64,000 bases of DNA from Clostridium_AD sp050717535 (GTDB lineage: Bacteria; Bacillota; Clostridia; Clostridiales; Clostridiaceae). The position numbers and the translations under genes were made by a program. The stretch lies in NCBI RefSeq assembly GCF_050717535.1, contig NZ_JBOITM010000067.1, positions 62,001-126,000 of the forward strand. Direction: 5' to 3'. Under the pieces are notes generated by a model. That model did no database searches and had not been told where the DNA came from. It saw only the letters and a list, made by a program, of their open reading frames with translations. Below are positions 52,268-61,495 of the stretch, in pieces; position 1 is the first letter of the stretch, and each line of letters begins with the position of its first letter.

Positions 52268-53221
52268 TTATTGGTCAATTTCTATTTCATTATTTATCAA
52301 AAGTTCAACTCTATCATCAGTTTCAAAATGACTGTTTTTTATTCCACTTAAATTAACTTGTAATGAATTTCCGTCTCCTTTGACTATGTACTCTGTATGG
52401 GAACCCATAAAGGTTTTACTAATTATTTTATAGTTTGCGGTGCTACCATATTTTATATTAATATCTTCCGGTCGAATAAGAATATATTTTTCACCTTTTT
52501 TGATTATATTAGATTTTCCTATAAGTGAAGAAATATATGTATTTACCGGATTAAAATATACCTGTTTAGGAGTTCCGATTTGTACAATATTTCCTTTATC
52601 CATTATTACAATTTTATCTGATAAACAAAGTGCTTCTTCTTGATCATGTGTTACAAAGATCATTGTTATATTTAATTTTTTTTGCAATTCTTTAAGTTCT
52701 TCTCTTAGTTTAACTCTTAAATTAGCATCTAAATTGCTTAAAGGTTCATCTAATAAAAGAATTTTAGGATTTGTTGCCATTGCCCTAGCTAAAGCAACTC
52801 TCTGTTGTTGGCCACCGCTTAAGTTACCGACTCTACTTTTTTCATGTCCCAAAAGTCCAACAATTTCAAGATATTGCTTTGCAATTTCTAATGCTTCTTT
52901 TTTCTTCTTTTTTCTTGAAAATCTAATTCCATAGCTAACATTTTCAATAACATTCATATGAGGGAACAGGGCATAGCTCTGAAAAACAGTTGAAATAGGT
53001 CTTTCTTCAGCAGGGTAATTTGTGATATCTATATTATCTAAAAGAATTTTTCCACTGTCTGCTTTTAAAAATCCCCCTATCATATTTAATGTGGTGGTTT
53101 TTCCGCATCCAGAAGGTCCAAGTAATGTTACAAATTCACCTTTGTTAACCTGCAAATTAATATTTTTTGCACCATTATTAGTGTCGTACAATTTTTGTAA
53201 ATTAATTATCTCTAGAAACAT
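52268..53221 (-). CDS. ABC importer ATP-binding protein (FbpC/PotA type)
   Basis: A 317-residue ATPase: Walker A GPSGCGKTT (near 34), Q-loop FQSYALFPHMNV, signature LSGGQQQRVALARAM, Walker B ILLLDEPLSNLDANL, switch FVTHDQEEAL, and a short C-terminal domain with LIRPEDI. It belongs to the operon binding protein - permease - ATPase on the minus strand; its ATG follows the permease stop without a gap, and TGGAGGTAAATAA is the ribosome site. Fe3+ is the usual cargo, with phosphonate or polyamine as alternatives. Confidence 0.9.
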   Translation of the reverse strand: MFLEIINLQKLYDTNNGAKNINLQVNKGEFVTLLGPSGCGKTTTLNMIGGFLKADSGKILLDNIDITNYPAEERPISTVFQSYALFPHMNVIENVSYGIRFSRKKKKKEALEIAKQYLEIVGLLGHEKSRVGNLSGGQQQRVALARAMATNPKILLLDEPLSNLDANLRVKLREELKELQKKLNITMIFVTHDQEEALCLSDKIVIMDKGNIVQIGTPKQVYFNPVNTYISSLIGKSNIIKKGEKYILIRPEDINIKYGSTANYKIISKTFMGSHTEYIVKGDGNSLQVNLSGIKNSHFETDDRVELLINNEIEIDQ

Positions 53222-54952
53222 TTATTTACCTCCATTTTTGTTTAGTAAACGAATTGCAATTAGATTTATAGATACAGTTACTAAAATCATGAAACTTGCT
53301 AAAACAGATCCTAATCCATATTGACCATTTTGAATAGCTTTAAACATCTCCGTGCTTATCAGGGTTTTTCCACGAGAGATAAGAAATATAACTGCCCCTA
53401 TTGTAGTCATACATGTTGTAAATATCATAATAAAGCTAGTTTAAAAAACTGGTTTTAATAGTGGAAATATAATATTTGATAAAATTTTAATTTTGGAGGC
53501 TCCTAAATCTCGCGCAGCATCTTCTATTTTTAAGTCTATTTTAGTAAAAGCAGCATTTGCAGCTTTATTTGAAACAGATATTTGACGGAACGTAAAATTC
53601 AAAATTATAATAATGGCTGTATCTGTCAGCAATAATGGTTTATTGTTAAAAGCAACTATATAACCTAACCCAAAAAAAGTACCAGGAATGATATATGGCA
53701 AAGAAGATATAAATTCAAAATATTTCATATAAACTATCTTTCTTCTTCGAGTGAAATAAGATAGTGTGATTCCAATTAGTGATGCTAGAACTGCAGCGGT
53801 TACTCCATACAAAATGCTTCTTGTAAAGGAATTGATTTGACCAGGTTTTAAATCTTCAAAATTTGCAGTTGTAAACCTGATTTTTCCAGAGGAAGTATTC
53901 GAAATAGTTGATAGAAAAATATTACCATACTTTAGAATCATAACTACAAAAAAAAGCGATGTTATGGTTGCTAAAAAAAGCTTTAAATACTTAGGCATAT
54001 CAAATTCATATGAACTATTAGAAAAAGATTTATTTCCATCTGACATATTATCTGCCTTAGTCATATTTTTGTTATAAAAATAGAAGGCAATCATTGCGGG
54101 TTGAACAAGAAGCACACTTATTGCTGAAGCTTTTCCTAAATTTGCACTTGATATTATTGTCATATATGCCTCGGTTGCAAGAACCTTGAATTTTCCACCT
54201 ATAATTATAGGAGTTCCAAAATCTGCTAAATTCATGGTGAACAAAATGAATAATACAGACATTATTCCTGATGATGAAGCTGGAATTATAACATTTTTTA
54301 ATGTTTGTAACGGTGTCGCTCCTAAATCTCTGGATGCTAATATTAGCCTTAAATCCATACTATTAAGAGTATTAATCAGTAAAATTGAGGCAAAAGATAT
54401 TTGTCCGATTGTTTGTAAAAGAATAACCCCTTGGCAGCCATAGGGATTTACACTAAGCCCAAATATTCCATTAGTAATTAAACCTCTTCGCCCAAATAAC
54501 ATAATTAAAGCTAATGCGGATACAAAAGGTGGAGAAATCATGGTAAGCATCAATGAAAAACTAATGAGTTTCTTCATTTTACCTTTTTTGATGAAAACAT
54601 AGAGTGCAATACAAAATGCAATCATTACTGTGAATATAGATGAAAGAGTTGAAACTAAAATACTATTTTTTATTAATTGTATATTGTCTTCATTAAGTAA
54701 ATTTTTATATTGTTGTAAAGAAAAAACACCATTTTTATAGACACTTGTAGCAATTATAGAAAATATAGGAAATAAAATAAACAGAAGTATGCTTACTATT
54801 ATTGAGAATAAAATTAATTTTTCTAATAGAAAGTCAAATGAGAGAGTTGAAAAACCAACTCTCCCTTTGGGCTTTCTATTATTATTTATTCCCAATAATC
54901 TCTTTCCACTTTGATAGTGTAGATTCTCTTGTCTTACCCATTTTTTCAACAT
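53222..54952 (-). pseudogene. Iron-type ABC permease (FbpB-like) interrupted by an in-frame TAA
   Basis: A double permease of about 576 codons. The first 503 carry ten or so helices and two EAA loops, ASRDLGATPLQTLKNVIIPA (near 209) and DAARDLGASKIKILSNIIFP (near 478). At 53441-53443 a TAA follows PLLKPVF; the same frame goes on directly with TSFIMIFTTCMTTIGAVIFL to 53222, the expected C-terminal helices. So one stop codon removes about 72 residues including the last two helices. No frameshift is needed. The true start is uncertain: ATG at 54952 overlaps the binding-protein gene by 71 bp; TTG at 54895 is an alternative. Confidence 0.8.
54842..54863. other. Intercistronic hairpin after the binding-protein gene
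   Basis: GAGAGTTG and CAACTCTC form an 8-bp stem, 19 bp after the stop of the binding protein on the minus strand. Such hairpins often stabilise or end part of the transcript, so that the binding protein is made in excess over the permease. It lacks a long T-run. Confidence 0.55.
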
Positions 54953-55919
54953 CTAATTTCACAAGCTTACTAGTATCTAATTTCTTTAATAAATCTGGAA
55001 CTACAACATCAGCTCTTGCCATGATTCTTGCATCTGCTTCCTTTAATACGTTTTGACCTTCTTTAGAAAGCATATAATCTACAAATACTTTAGCTGCTCC
55101 TAAATTTTTTGTGTTTTTGAATATTGCTATGGGTGCAGGTGTCCATGGAATCAAATCTTGTGGAGAAATTACATCAACAGGACTTTGTTTTTCCATTTTA
55201 AAAGAACCACCCGTTAATGCGACAACACCTATTGCAAATTCTCCAGCGGCAACTTTTTCTAGTGGTTCTCCGCCACCTTTTGCGAAGAAAGAAATGTTCT
55301 TATTTAATCTTGAAAAATAATCCCAACCTTTTTCTTCTCCCCATGCTTGGTTTAAACCGCTAACCAAAGCATAACTTGTTCCTGAAATAGAGGGATCTGC
55401 CATGATGATTTCATCTTTATATTTAGGATTTGCAAGGTCTTCCCATGTTTTTGGAACTTCTAATCCTTTTTTTGTAAGAATATCCTTATTTACAACAAAG
55501 CCTATTGGGACAAGAGCTAATCCAGTATAATTACCATTTTTTTCTTTATACTGGGTGTCAATGCCTGCTGCTTCTGGAGAGATATATGATTGTAAATAGC
55601 CTAAATCTCTTGCTGCAATATAGCTATCAACACCTCCACCAAACCAAACATCTAAATTAGTTTTTCCGTTTTCAGCCTTAAGCTTTGCTAATTCTGCGCC
55701 TGTAGAAATTTCTACATATTCAATCTTAATTCCAGTTTTTTCAGTGAATTTCGCAAATGAATTTTCAGCGCCACCATAAGCTAATGGTATATTTAATGTA
55801 ACACCATCATATGGATTTTTAGTCTTATCTGTAGCTGCGGTTGAGTCTTCACCCTTAGAACAACCAATAAAAGTCGCAACACTAATTAATAAAAAAATCG
55901 AAATAATTATTTTTTTCAT
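54882..55919 (-). CDS. Iron-type ABC transporter substrate-binding lipoprotein
   Basis: A 345-residue lipoprotein; lipobox FIGC with Cys near 20. The mature protein has the class-F binding fold seen in Fe3+ and 2-aminoethylphosphonate binders: GAELAKLKAENGKTNLDVWF near 78-97, VPKTWEDLANPKYKDEIIMA near 155-174 and the hinge DPSISGTSYALVSGL. Clear iron-binding tyrosine pairs cannot be assigned by eye. It is the first gene of the operon with the broken permease and the ATPase. TACAAGGAGAGTTACT precedes the ATG. Confidence 0.88.
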   Translation of the reverse strand: MKKIIISIFLLISVATFIGCSKGEDSTAATDKTKNPYDGVTLNIPLAYGGAENSFAKFTEKTGIKIEYVEISTGAELAKLKAENGKTNLDVWFGGGVDSYIAARDLGYLQSYISPEAAGIDTQYKEKNGNYTGLALVPIGFVVNKDILTKKGLEVPKTWEDLANPKYKDEIIMADPSISGTSYALVSGLNQAWGEEKGWDYFSRLNKNISFFAKGGGEPLEKVAAGEFAIGVVALTGGSFKMEKQSPVDVISPQDLIPWTPAPIAIFKNTKNLGAAKVFVDYMLSKEGQNVLKEADARIMARADVVVPDLLKKLDTSKLVKLDVEKMGKTRESTLSKWKEIIGNK

Positions 55920-56261
55920 AGTAACTCTCCTTGTATTGTAAATTATTTATAGCGAACATTTTAATTATATAGAAAAAATCTATATAAATCCAATTCAAAG
56001 TTACTATAGTTGTAGGAATGTGTATTTATATTTCTAATATCAGCTTTACAAAAGACACCTTAAACATTTAGAAAATTATATAGTAATGAAAAATGTTATA
56101 TGAGTTACTCAAAGTACTCTTTTTAGGGTATAATATATTAGTAAAAGAATAAACTATACTTTGAAAATATTCATTGTGAATATTAATTTATTGTTAAAAG
56201 TCTTTTAAAAATGTAAAAAATGTAATGCATATAAAAAATAAATAAGAGGGTGGTAAAACAT
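55920..56261. other. 342-bp gap between divergent genes
   Basis: AT-rich. It must hold the promoter of the binding-protein operon (minus) and that of the small gene at 56262 (plus; TATAATATA near 56141-56149 is a possible -10). No hairpin, riboswitch pattern or coding frame was recognised. Confidence 0.4.
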
Positions 56262-56402
56262 ATGAAAAATGATATGAGTAAAAACATGGAAATAATGAAA
56301 AAAGTCATCGACCAGAAAAAAGAAAAATCTTCAAAGCAGAAAAATACTAAGAGACCTGCAATTTACGGAACACAAAGTGCAGGAGCAGGTAACATTAAAT
56401 AG
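56262..56402 (+). CDS. Small basic protein, 46 aa
   Basis: ATG at 56262 follows AAGAGGGTGGTAAAA. The sequence is a charged helix (MKNDMSKNMEIMKKVIDQKK) followed by a Lys/Ser stretch and an ending PAIYGTQSAGAGNIK with glycine, which looks conserved in character. No membrane segment. Function unknown. A strong terminator follows 25 bp later, so it is a separate unit. Confidence 0.6.
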   Translation: MKNDMSKNMEIMKKVIDQKKEKSSKQKNTKRPAIYGTQSAGAGNIK

Positions 56403-56426
56403 TCTTTAATGTTAGTAGAAAAGATA

Positions 56427-56480
56427 GGATGGTGCAAAATGATTTTTGAAAATCATTTAATGCATCATCCTATTTTTTTT
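56427..56480 (+). terminator. Strong terminator after the small basic protein
   Basis: AGGATGGTGCA...AATGATTTT pairs with AAAATCATT...TGCATCATCCT, then eight Ts. Confidence 0.85.
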
Positions 56481-56530
56481 AGAAACTCATATTATAATAG
56501 TAAATCCCACAAACATCACTGTGAAAAACA

Positions 56531-57856
56531 TTATTCATTCAAAGAAGTTTCTTTGGCAAAAGAAAAATCTTTTACTATACTAAATAAAAATCCTAATAGA
56601 GCACCAACTAAGGATGGCACTACCCAAACAAGCCCCTCCTTTGATAAAGGCATAGAACTCAAAAATGACATTTTAAGTCCAACTTGATTTAATGAATCAG
56701 ATATACTAAAAATAGCAGTAAATAGCATACTGAAAGAATATACGGAGTTATAACCTTTAAATATGTTATGGGTGAAGGCAAGTACAATAAGTACTATTGC
56801 CATAGGATATATAGCTGTTAAAACAGGTACAGATATACTTAGTATTTTAGTTAAACCTACATTTGCAAATAGCATACTGAATAGTGTTATTCCAGAAACC
56901 CAAACCTTATAGCTAACCTTTGGAATTATCCTTGAGAAGTATTCACTACATGAGGTTATAAGACCAACAGAAGTTGTAAGGCAAGCTAGCCCAAAAACTA
57001 AACCTAGTATTATAAGACCATTTGAATTAAAAAGATAAGAAACTACTTTTGTTAATGTTTGCGCTCCATTTTCAGTAGTGCCAAATCTAGTTTGAGCAGC
57101 GGCGCCTAGGCATGCAAGCATTAAATATATTAAAGTTAATACAAGACCAGCTATAAGTCCAGCTTTTATTGTGTAGGAGCTTAAAGCTTTTTTATCTGTA
57201 ATTCCTTGTTTTTTTAAAACTAATGCAATAACTATTCCAAAATTAAGGGCAGCAATGGCATCCATAGTCATATATCCATCTAAAAATCCTTTTAATACAG
57301 GAAAGTTACCATAATCCCCTATTGGAGCATTGAAGTTACCAATTGGTTTTACTAAACTACCTATAAATATTATTAATATAAGCATTAAGATAGCAGGGGT
57401 TAGTACCTTGCCAAAACGATCTATTAATTTATTAGGAGTCATACTGAGCCAAAACGCTAAACCAAAGAAGCATAATGTATATACAAAAAGAGGCAAAGCT
57501 CCACCAGCTGATGCTTTTAAAAACGGTGCTATGCTTGTTTCAAAAGATAAACTAGCAGCACGTGGTATGCCTAAAAATGGTCCTATTGATAAATATATTA
57601 ATAATGTAAAAATAAGTGCGAAGGGTTTATTAACCCTACTGGCTAAATTTTGAAGGCCATCAGCTTTTGCAACAACAGCTACTGCAAGGATTGGTAGGCC
57701 TACTGCAGAGGCAAGAAAGCCAGATAGCGAGAGTAAAAGATTTGTACCTGACATTTGTCCAAGTACAGGGGGAAAGATTAAGTTTCCAGCTCCAAAAAAC
57801 ATTGAAAATAGCATTAAACTAACTAACATTAAATTTTTTCTTGATAATTTATTCAT
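56531..57856 (-). CDS. brnQ: Branched-chain amino acid transport carrier BrnQ
   Basis: Sodium-coupled importer of leucine, isoleucine and valine. The 441-residue membrane protein has about twelve helices; the opening LMLVSLMLFSMFFGAGNLIF then PPVLGQMSG is diagnostic of the family, as is GYMTMDAIAALNFGIVIALV. I chose the ATG at 57856 behind TTGGAGGAATTACG because homologues start there. An in-frame GTG at 57922 with a perfect AAAGGAGGTGG site would add 22 residues rich in Ile and Asp. Expression is controlled by the T-box leader upstream, so it is switched on when charged tRNA (probably Ile) is scarce. Confidence 0.93.
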   Translation of the reverse strand: MNKLSRKNLMLVSLMLFSMFFGAGNLIFPPVLGQMSGTNLLLSLSGFLASAVGLPILAVAVVAKADGLQNLASRVNKPFALIFTLLIYLSIGPFLGIPRAASLSFETSIAPFLKASAGGALPLFVYTLCFFGLAFWLSMTPNKLIDRFGKVLTPAILMLILIIFIGSLVKPIGNFNAPIGDYGNFPVLKGFLDGYMTMDAIAALNFGIVIALVLKKQGITDKKALSSYTIKAGLIAGLVLTLIYLMLACLGAAAQTRFGTTENGAQTLTKVVSYLFNSNGLIILGLVFGLACLTTSVGLITSCSEYFSRIIPKVSYKVWVSGITLFSMLFANVGLTKILSISVPVLTAIYPMAIVLIVLAFTHNIFKGYNSVYSFSMLFTAIFSISDSLNQVGLKMSFLSSMPLSKEGLVWVVPSLVGALLGFLFSIVKDFSFAKETSLNE

Positions 57857-57939
57857 CGTAATTCCTCCAAAAATATTATTTTTTTTGTTATTGATTATTA
57901 TATCGCTAATGTCACTGTCCACTAAACCACCTCCTTTTA

Positions 57940-58230
57940 AAATAAAAAAAGCCCGTCCCTATAAAAGGGACGAGCATTATGCACGTGTTACCACCCAAAA
58001 TCCACTAAAATTAAAATTCTTAACTTTAATAGCACTTAGCAAGATACCAATTGATATCTGTTCCTTGTAATGGTGGACGGCCATTAAACCTTATTATATT
58101 TCAGGTTTACTTCTCAGAGATGATTTTCGGATATAGACTGCACGTTGACTCTCACCAAATGTCAACTCTCTTTTGAACAGATACTAAAACCTACTCTTTC
58201 TCGTCATCAAATTTATTATTTATCTTGTAA
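57940..58230 (-). ncRNA. T-box riboswitch controlling brnQ (likely tRNA-Ile)
   Basis: Read on the minus strand. Stem I starts near 58205 with GATGACGAGAAAGAGTAGG; the AGAGTA half of the loop-E motif is matched by CCGAAAATCATCTC near 58120-58133, where the specifier after GAA-A reads ATC (Ile), followed by A. The conserved T-box GGGTGGTAACACGTG lies at 57982-57996. The terminator GCTCGTCCC-TTTTATA-GGGACGGGC plus T-run covers about 57944-57976. Uncharged tRNA would favour the antiterminator and brnQ expression. The layout fits; the Ile call depends on correct placement of the specifier loop. Confidence 0.9.
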
Positions 58231-58233
58231 AAG

Positions 58234-58262
58234 AATGTAACATATAAAAAAGATATTGTCAA
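58234..58262 (-). promoter_or_regulatory. Promoter of the T-box/brnQ transcript
   Basis: On the minus strand: TTGACA (58262-58257), 17 bp spacer, TACATT (58239-58234). Spacing and boxes fit the housekeeping sigma factor, just upstream of Stem I. Confidence 0.65.
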
Positions 58263-58297
58263 TAAATAAACGATTTTATGAAAATATAAATTACCTA

Positions 58298-58350
58298 TTG
58301 ACACATGGAGGTTACGGTTGTAAACTGTACTTGAGGTTACAACAGTAAAC
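58298..58350 (+). promoter_or_regulatory. blaI promoter with two dyad operators
   Basis: TTGACA (58298-58303), 17 bp, TAAACT (58321-58326). Two copies of GTTAC-N4-GTAAAC lie at 58311-58325 (overlapping the -10 box) and 58336-58350, centres 25 bp apart. BlaI/MecI-type repressors bind such dyads in pairs, so autorepression by the next gene is likely. Confidence 0.65.
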
Positions 58351-58367
58351 TCAAGGGGGGACTGAAT

Positions 58368-58760
58368 ATGAGTTCATTGGTTTCAAAAATAACAGATTCA
58401 GAGGTTGAAGTTATTCGAGTATTATGGGAAGCCGGTTGTGAACTTCCAATAGCAGATATTAGAAAAACACTTGAGCAGACCAGTAAATGGGAAGCCTCTA
58501 CAATAAAAACCTTACTTCGCAGACTCTGTGAAAAAGGTGTAGTTTTAGCCACTAAAAAAGAAGTGTTTTATTATAAACCTTTGGTTACTGAGACAGAATA
58601 CAATGAATATACCACCCAAAGTTTAATTAATCGGTTATATTCTGGGAGTGCCAAGAAACTTGTGGCATCTCTTTTGGGAAGTGAAAAGCTTGATGATACT
58701 GATATTGAAGAGCTACGTGATCTATTTAAGGTAGGTGATAGTGATGAACGCCACAGTTAA
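58368..58760 (+). CDS. blaI: BlaI/MecI/CopY-family repressor
   Basis: A 130-residue winged-helix repressor: VSKITDSEVEVIRVLWEAGC at the start, WEASTIKTLLRRLCEKGVV (recognition helix and wing, near 45-63), and the C-terminal dimer region with NRLYSGSAKKLVASLLG. Repressors of this type are cut after a signal from the M56 membrane protease encoded next; the exact cleavage site is not evident. AAGGGGGGACTGAAT precedes the ATG. It overlaps the protease gene by 17 bp. Two matching operator dyads lie in its promoter. Confidence 0.92.
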   Translation: MSSLVSKITDSEVEVIRVLWEAGCELPIADIRKTLEQTSKWEASTIKTLLRRLCEKGVVLATKKEVFYYKPLVTETEYNEYTTQSLINRLYSGSAKKLVASLLGSEKLDDTDIEELRDLFKVGDSDERHS

Positions 58761-60654
58761 GTTATTACTATCGCTTTCTTTGTCAGGTAGTATTCTTGCA
58801 GCATTAATATTTGCTGTGAAGCCATTTATGAAGCACAAGCTTTCAAGGTCAATTCAATACTATATTTGGATTGTAGTACTGCTAAGATTGATACTACCAT
58901 TTTCTTTTGAAACAAGTATTATGAATGAGTTGTTTTATGGCAATCAAACATCAGTGGTAGCAAGTTCTCAAGGTATAAAACAATCAGTGGTGGGGACTGC
59001 TACAAAAATATCTAATTCAAATTCACTACCAAATGTTCAAGAAAATGTAGCTAATGGTGTTTATAATGATGATGCTGACCATGGTAAATATTTTCAGGAT
59101 CTATTTAATCACTATAGTGTGTATCTTTGGCTAATGGGAGTATTAATTACACTCAGTGTTAACTTAACAGGGTATGCTAGATTTTTAAAATACTTGAAGA
59201 AATCAAATATTTTAGCTACTAATAGAGAAAACGAAATGCTAGTTACATTATTGAATGGACGACACAGGGTAAAGCTTTTCCGTAATCAATTTTTGAATAC
59301 ACCAATGCTAATCGGAATTGTAAAACCTTCTATTATTATTCCCGATATTAACTTTAATGAAAAGCAATTTAAAAATATTCTGCTTCATGAAATTGTACAT
59401 CTTAAACGGTTTGATATCGCGGTAAAATGGCTAACGATGATAGCCTCAGCAATTCACTGGTTTAACCCGCTTATGTATTTTATTAAAAAAGAAATTAATA
59501 GTTCTTGTGAATTATCTTGTGATGAAGCGGTTATCAAAAATCTTAGTCCTTCAGAAAAACAAGATTATGGTGATACATTGATATCTGTTGTAGCACAATA
59601 TAAATATCCTAGTGGGATATTGCAAGTAACTATGTGTGAAGAAAAAAAGGGTTTAAAAGAAAGATTGATAGCAATTATGAATCATACTAGAAAATCAAAA
59701 AAAGTAATAATTCTCTCTGTAATTTTACTAGGAGGTCTTATATTTGGTGCATTATATTTAGGCGCTGGAGTTGGAGCTGTAAAAAACACTCCCTTTGATA
59801 TATATATAAATGTAGAAGATCAAGAAGCAAAAATCGCACTCATGGGTACCTATTCATGGAAATATAATGGTGAGAATATTGAGGCAGACTCAGATGATCC
59901 TAAAAATTTCAATTATAAATTAGAGAATATTACTTCAGTAAAACCAGGTCAACAATTTGTTATTGGTACACAGAAATTAAAAAAGGATAAAGAATATGAT
60001 TTTTCAATAGAACAGATTTCTATATATAAAGACGGTAAGTCCATAGAATTATACAAGCCAGTACCACCAAGCTCTGTGCAGGGAGATTCAGGGTTAGGTA
60101 TGACTGCACCAAAAGATGCGGGTGAATATATTTATACCTTGCGATTAAACTTTAAAGATAGAGGAACAGTTAGCTATGGGTTTGTTGTAAAAGTTGGTAT
60201 GCCATCATACGATTTAATTGGGATTTCAAAATATAAAACGCAATATTTAGGTGATAACAGCAAGGTTTCTGTTATAGTAAATGCTCTCCCTGTGCCTTAT
60301 AACTACTTTAAACAACAATTTATATCAATGGTAACAGAAAATAAGCCATACAAGCTTAATGTATTTTATGAAGCGAGAAAGGATGCTTCACATATCATTG
60401 AGTGGCCTGTTGCCAAAGATGATAATAATGTAACTTATTTTAATATAAACAGAAATGCATTAGTTTTATTTTGCATGATTGATAATCTTGATGAGGTAAC
60501 ATTTGCATTTCGTGATTCACAATCAGAGGGGAAATTAGATGAATCAAAATATAATTACACCTATTCATTCCTAAGAGATTCCTTTGAAAAGAAATATGGT
60601 GACCTTTCTGTTCTTGGTGCGAAATTAGACTTACTTAAAGATGCATTAGAGTAG
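58744..60654 (+). CDS. BlaR1/M56-family sensor metalloprotease with DUF4825-like domain
   Basis: A 636-residue membrane protein that would sense an envelope signal and inactivate BlaI. Helices near 8-27, 38-54 and 128-148 precede the zinc site LLHEIVHLKRFD (HExxH near 217) and the third ligand region ELSCDEAVI (near 262); a further helix lies near 325-345. The outside part has no beta-lactam-binding SxxK domain. It holds an uncharacterised beta region (about 350-490) and a DUF4825-like segment (LIGISKYKTQYLGDNSKVSV, near 495 on). So beta-lactam sensing is not evident. ATG at 58744 follows AGGTAGGTGATAGTG. Confidence 0.88.
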   Translation: MNATVKLLLSLSLSGSILAALIFAVKPFMKHKLSRSIQYYIWIVVLLRLILPFSFETSIMNELFYGNQTSVVASSQGIKQSVVGTATKISNSNSLPNVQENVANGVYNDDADHGKYFQDLFNHYSVYLWLMGVLITLSVNLTGYARFLKYLKKSNILATNRENEMLVTLLNGRHRVKLFRNQFLNTPMLIGIVKPSIIIPDINFNEKQFKNILLHEIVHLKRFDIAVKWLTMIASAIHWFNPLMYFIKKEINSSCELSCDEAVIKNLSPSEKQDYGDTLISVVAQYKYPSGILQVTMCEEKKGLKERLIAIMNHTRKSKKVIILSVILLGGLIFGALYLGAGVGAVKNTPFDIYINVEDQEAKIALMGTYSWKYNGENIEADSDDPKNFNYKLENITSVKPGQQFVIGTQKLKKDKEYDFSIEQISIYKDGKSIELYKPVPPSSVQGDSGLGMTAPKDAGEYIYTLRLNFKDRGTVSYGFVVKVGMPSYDLIGISKYKTQYLGDNSKVSVIVNALPVPYNYFKQQFISMVTENKPYKLNVFYEARKDASHIIEWPVAKDDNNVTYFNINRNALVLFCMIDNLDEVTFAFRDSQSEGKLDESKYNYTYSFLRDSFEKKYGDLSVLGAKLDLLKDALE

Positions 60655-60667
60655 AATAATAGAAAAT

Positions 60668-60701
60668 AAATGCGCGAAATAAAAGAATATTTCGCGCATT
60701 T
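60668..60701. terminator. Strong terminator after the M56 gene
   Basis: AAATGCGCGAAAT pairs with ATTTCGCGCATTT around AAAAGAAT. Confidence 0.85.
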
Positions 60702-60811
60702 GCATATTTTTAAATCAAATTGAGTAGCATCGCTGGTGAATGTAAAAGTGGGTATAAAAGCACCAATCTTATACATATTATATATTATAGTATTTTAAAG
60801 GGGTTAATTTA

Positions 60812-61456
60812 ATGTATAATTTAAAACCAGAAATTTTTGATTTCAAATCAGTCAAAGGCATTTCAATGAAGCAGCTAGAGGAACATTATAAATTATATTC
60901 AGGGTACGTAAAATTACTAAATGAAATTTGGAACACACCTTATATGCCTGCGGATTATGCTGATAGTAATGCAACTATGTCAAGAATGCGTAGCTTAAAA
61001 CTAGGAGAGACATATTCACTGGATGGTGTAAAGCTTCATAATCTTTATTTTGAAAATATGGTAGGAGGCAATAACATTCCTTATGGACCCGTATTAAATG
61101 CTATAGTAAATCAATTTTCTTCTTATGATAATTTCATCTCTTATCTTACAAATGTAGGGTTATCAATGAGGGGTTGGGCAGTTCTTTCAATAGATCTGCT
61201 TGATAACAAATTACACATAATAGGAAGTGATCTACATGATACTGGGGCAGTATGGCTCTCTTATCCAATATTAATCATGGATGTTTATGAGCATGCATAT
61301 TTCATGGACTTTGGAACAAATAAAAGAAAATATATTTCTACATTTGTTGAAAATATAAACTGGGGCATTTTGAATGAAAGATTCCAAAAGTTCGTCTCTT
61401 CAATGCAGTTTGGGGATATACATCAACATAGATGTTTTCCAAATATTTTTTTATAA
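60812..61456 (+). CDS. Fe/Mn superoxide dismutase family protein
   Basis: A 214-residue protein. The helical N-domain has MKQLEEHYKLYSGYVKLLNE (first metal His near 25) and KLHNLYFENM (second His near 75), and the C-domain has DVYEHAYFMDFGTNKRKYIS (Asp and His ligands near 165-169), so all four ligands of iron/manganese SODs seem present. Length is slightly above the usual 200. Sequence between the motifs is divergent (Asn/Tyr-rich; HDTGAVWLS where typical SODs have more Gly), so activity is probable but not certain. AAAGGGGTTAATTTA precedes the ATG. Single gene. Confidence 0.82.
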   Translation: MYNLKPEIFDFKSVKGISMKQLEEHYKLYSGYVKLLNEIWNTPYMPADYADSNATMSRMRSLKLGETYSLDGVKLHNLYFENMVGGNNIPYGPVLNAIVNQFSSYDNFISYLTNVGLSMRGWAVLSIDLLDNKLHIIGSDLHDTGAVWLSYPILIMDVYEHAYFMDFGTNKRKYISTFVENINWGILNERFQKFVSSMQFGDIHQHRCFPNIFL

Positions 61457-61495
61457 CTATGTTGAAATAATTTAGTGGCAAAAGTAGAAGTACAA

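Noticed and set aside
54842..54863. Full terminator between binding protein and permease genes
   Set aside because: Stem is short and lacks a long T-run, and the downstream genes need the same transcript; kept only as an intercistronic hairpin.
60812..61456. Non-enzymatic, metal-free SOD homologue
   Set aside because: All four expected ligand positions appear present by eye, so loss of metal binding is not supported despite overall divergence.
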